DNA of 15,227 nt from Betaproteobacteria bacterium (GTDB taxonomy: Bacteria > Pseudomonadota > Gammaproteobacteria > Burkholderiales > SG8-39): contig JAEKLK010000183.1 in NCBI GenBank assembly GCA_019509895.1, forward strand, positions 1-15,227, given 5' to 3'. A program made the position numbers and the translations under genes. The notes under the pieces are model-generated. The model worked only from the letters and a program-made list of their open reading frames with translations, was not told the origin of the DNA and searched no databases. The number at the start of each line of letters is the position of its first letter. Positions within the stretch are counted from its first letter, which is position 1. Below, piece by piece: positions 13,240 to 15,227 of the stretch.

Positions 13240-15227
13240 TTGCAGCTCCGGGTAAGCGATCTGCGCCAGTGGCTGCGGCAGCCGGCCGCGTGGGCGATTC
13301 TCGCCGTCGGCGCGCTGGTCAGTGGGGCCGCCTGGCGCTCGCTCGAGATCGACGGCGAGCAGGCGGCGCGCGCGAGCTTCAACGCGGTGATGACCGAGTC
13401 GCGCCATGCGCTGGAATCGCGCCTGCAGGGCTACCAGCTCGTGCTGCTCGGCATCCAGGGGCTGATGCAGGCGAAGCCCGACCTCGACCGCGCCGGCTTC
13501 GAGCGCTACATCTCCGAGCTCGCCCCCGAGCGAAATGCCAGCCAGGCGCGTGCGTTCAGCTATGCCAGGCGCGTGCCGTATGCGCAAAAGGAGCGCTACG
13601 AGAGCTCGGTGCGCGCCGAGGGCCATGCGCGCTTCGCCATCCGTCCGCCCGGCGAGCGGCCGGAGTACTTGGTGATCCACTACCTCGCGCCCTTCGCCGG
13701 AAACGAGCGCACGTTCGGGCTCGACGTCGGCGCCGACCCGGTGCGCCGCCTGTCGGTCGAGCAGGCGCGCGACAGCGGCGTGGTCGTCGCGAGCGGCCCG
13801 GTCTCGCTCGCCTCTAACGGCGAGCGCGGGGTCAGCCTGCGGCTCGCGGTATATCGCCGCACCCGGCCGATCGAAAGCCTGGAGTCGCGGCGCGAGCTCT
13901 TCGAGGGCGTCGCCGCCGTCACCTTCAGCGCCGCGCAAGCGATCGGCGACATCGTCGCCCGCCATGCGAGCGCACGCCTGCGGCTGCGCGTCGTCGACCA
14001 CGCAGAGCTGCTCTACGACAGCTCGAGCGGAGCCCTCGCCGCCGGCGCGCTGCGCGCCAGCACCGCGCTGCCGGTCGGCGGGCGCAAATGGGATCTCGAA
14101 TTCAGCGCGCCACGCGAGGCCTTTCGCACCAGCGGCGAGGCGCTCATGCCGTGGCTCGCGCTCGCGGGCGGCCTCGCGATCAGCGCGCTGCTCGCCGGCC
14201 TGGTCGGCTCGCTCTCGACCTCGAGCGGGCGCGCGCAGCGGATCGCGCGCGAGATCACGCAGGACCTGCAGCGCAGCGAGGCGGATCTGGCCGAGGCGCA
14301 GCGCAAGACCGAGCAGCTCATCGAGACGCTGCCGAACCCCGTGTTCTTCAAGGGCCGCGACGGCAATTACCTGGGGGTGAACAAGGCGTGGGAGGAGTTC
14401 TTCAGGCGCCCGCGCGCCTCGATCATCGGCCGGACGGTCCACGACCTCTACCCGCATGCGCCGGCGCTCGCCGAGCTGATGCACGCCGCCGATCAGCAGC
14501 TCTGGGCGGAGCCCGGCACGCAGGTCTACGAAGCGACCCTTACGCTGCCGGATGGCACGAAGCGCGACACGCTCTACTACAAGGCCACCTTCACCGGGCC
14601 TGAGGGGCGCGTCGCCGGCCTGATCGGCACGATCATCGATATCAGCGAGCGCAAGCAGGCGGAAAAGCGGCGCGGCATGGAGCATGCGATCACGCGCTTC
14701 CTCGCGAGCGCGGCCAGCCCGGGGCTCGCCATGCCGCAAGTGCTCGACAATCTGTGCGAGGCGATGGGCTGGACCGGCGCAACGCTGTGGCGGCGCGAGC
14801 GCGGCGAGCTCGCGCTGCTCGCCGCCTCGGTGAAAGGTTCGCGCGCCATGGAGCCGGCCGCGCTAGTGGAGCCGGAATGGCACGCGGAAGCCGGCGGAAC
14901 CCTTAGCGTTCCGCTGCTGCTGGGCGCGGACGCCCTGGGCGTCATGGCCTTCAGCGGCGTGGCGCGCGCCCCCGACCCCGAGCTGGTCGCGATGCTGCAG
15001 TCGATCGGCAGCCAGGTCGCGCAGTACCTGCAGCGCATGCAGGCGGAAGAGGCGCTGCGCTTCGTCGCGACGCACGATTCGCTCACCGGGCTGCCGAACC
15101 GCGTCATGTTCAGCCAGCGCGTGGAGCACGCCATCCACCAGGCGAAGCGCTATGGCCGGAGGCTGGCGGTGCTGTTCATCGACCTCGACCGCTTCAAGAT
15201 CATCAACGACACGCTCGGCCACGAGGT
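13240..15227 (+). CDS. Membrane-bound CHASE-PAS-GAF-GGDEF sensor, partial
   Basis: The first 662 codons of a sensor protein that runs off the right edge. Layout: cytoplasmic tip; membrane helix about 17-33; periplasmic CHASE domain about 45-245 (AFSYARRVPYAQKERYE and PPGERPEYLVIHYLAP are typical); second membrane helix about 302-325; short coiled coil about 332-362; PAS about 357-475 (LPNPVFFKGRDGNYLGVN, IIDISERKQAE); GAF-like region about 478-600; start of a GGDEF domain at about 607 (THDSLTGLPNR, LFIDLDRFKIINDTLGH). The active-site motif lies beyond the window, so diguanylate cyclase activity is inferred, and an EAL domain may follow. CHASE domains sense small extracellular molecules. The start is TTG at 13240 because a strong GGGAGGGA site lies 6 nt upstream and no ATG or GTG is available at this N-terminus before the first membrane helix. 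Confidence 0.88.
   Translation, partial: MQLRVSDLRQWLRQPAAWAILAVGALVSGAAWRSLEIDGEQAARASFNAVMTESRHALESRLQGYQLVLLGIQGLMQAKPDLDRAGFERYISELAPERNASQARAFSYARRVPYAQKERYESSVRAEGHARFAIRPPGERPEYLVIHYLAPFAGNERTFGLDVGADPVRRLSVEQARDSGVVVASGPVSLASNGERGVSLRLAVYRRTRPIESLESRRELFEGVAAVTFSAAQAIGDIVARHASARLRLRVVDHAELLYDSSSGALAAGALRASTALPVGGRKWDLEFSAPREAFRTSGEALMPWLALAGGLAISALLAGLVGSLSTSSGRAQRIAREITQDLQRSEADLAEAQRKTEQLIETLPNPVFFKGRDGNYLGVNKAWEEFFRRPRASIIGRTVHDLYPHAPALAELMHAADQQLWAEPGTQVYEATLTLPDGTKRDTLYYKATFTGPEGRVAGLIGTIIDISERKQAEKRRGMEHAITRFLASAASPGLAMPQVLDNLCEAMGWTGATLWRRERGELALLAASVKGSRAMEPAALVEPEWHAEAGGTLSVPLLLGADALGVMAFSGVARAPDPELVAMLQSIGSQVAQYLQRMQAEEALRFVATHDSLTGLPNRVMFSQRVEHAIHQAKRYGRRLAVLFIDLDRFKIINDTLGHE

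Noticed and set aside
11203..14739. Single 1178-codon open frame on the minus strand covering the LVIVD gene and the opposite strand of the SDR and CHASE-GGDEF genes
   Set aside because: Only the last ~401 codons show family motifs. The upstream part is Arg/Ala/His-rich low-complexity antisense translation of two clear plus-strand genes, a usual effect of high GC.
1..15227. Mobile element, CRISPR, toxin-antitoxin or phage defence system
   Set aside because: I found no transposase, integrase, terminal repeats, spaced repeats, or paired small genes of those types. All space is taken by metabolic, transport and signalling genes.

Overview
The window reads as a chromosomal stretch of a GC-rich betaproteobacterium, most likely Burkholderiales or a close relative. 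The main reasons are two unlinked solute-binding proteins of the Bug/TctC family (a family greatly expanded in that order, usually without adjacent permeases), tightly packed and often overlapping genes, and mirror-image long open frames on non-coding strands, as expected at high GC. I see no tRNA, rRNA, IS element, CRISPR array or phage gene. Fourteen coding regions cover nearly the whole window; two are cut by the window edges.

Region A (1-5747) looks like a catabolic locus built around a MarR-type regulator. A minus-strand series runs MarR regulator -> small cupin -> HpaB-type flavin-dependent monooxygenase -> a 66-codon decayed gene with a DUF2848-like N-terminus -> (148 bp gap) -> a Tat-exported amidohydrolase that runs off the left edge. 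Divergent from MarR, a plus-strand series runs PHBH-type FAD monooxygenase -> Bug/TctC binding protein -> an 85-residue TPR-like protein. The ~60 bp between the two arms holds a tandem direct repeat and plausible back-to-back promoters, so MarR probably controls both arms. The gene content suggests uptake and hydroxylation of an aromatic or phenolic compound, but the substrate cannot be read from the sequence and no flavin reductase is present here.

Region B (5767-9261) is one large minus-strand gene for a REC-PAS-GAF-PAS-GAF-GGDEF-EAL c-di-GMP enzyme, convergent with region A and separated from it by a short hairpin.

Region C (9337-12408) is a translationally coupled minus-strand trio: an LVIVD-repeat beta-propeller protein, a second Bug/TctC binding protein and a polysaccharide-deacetylase/PuuE-like protein. 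The last two use TTG starts that overlap the preceding stop codons. A divergent plus-strand SDR oxidoreductase (12448-13200) shares a very short intergenic space with it.

Region D (13240-end) is the first 662 codons of a membrane-bound CHASE-PAS-GAF-GGDEF sensor. It has a TTG start whose Shine-Dalgarno forms one arm of a perfect 8-bp hairpin.

The points most worth following up are the broken DUF2848-like gene, the MarR intergenic repeats, the RBS-containing hairpin before the CHASE-GGDEF gene, and the coupled LVIVD-Bug-deacetylase trio. None of these proves a new system; they are candidates with stated tests.
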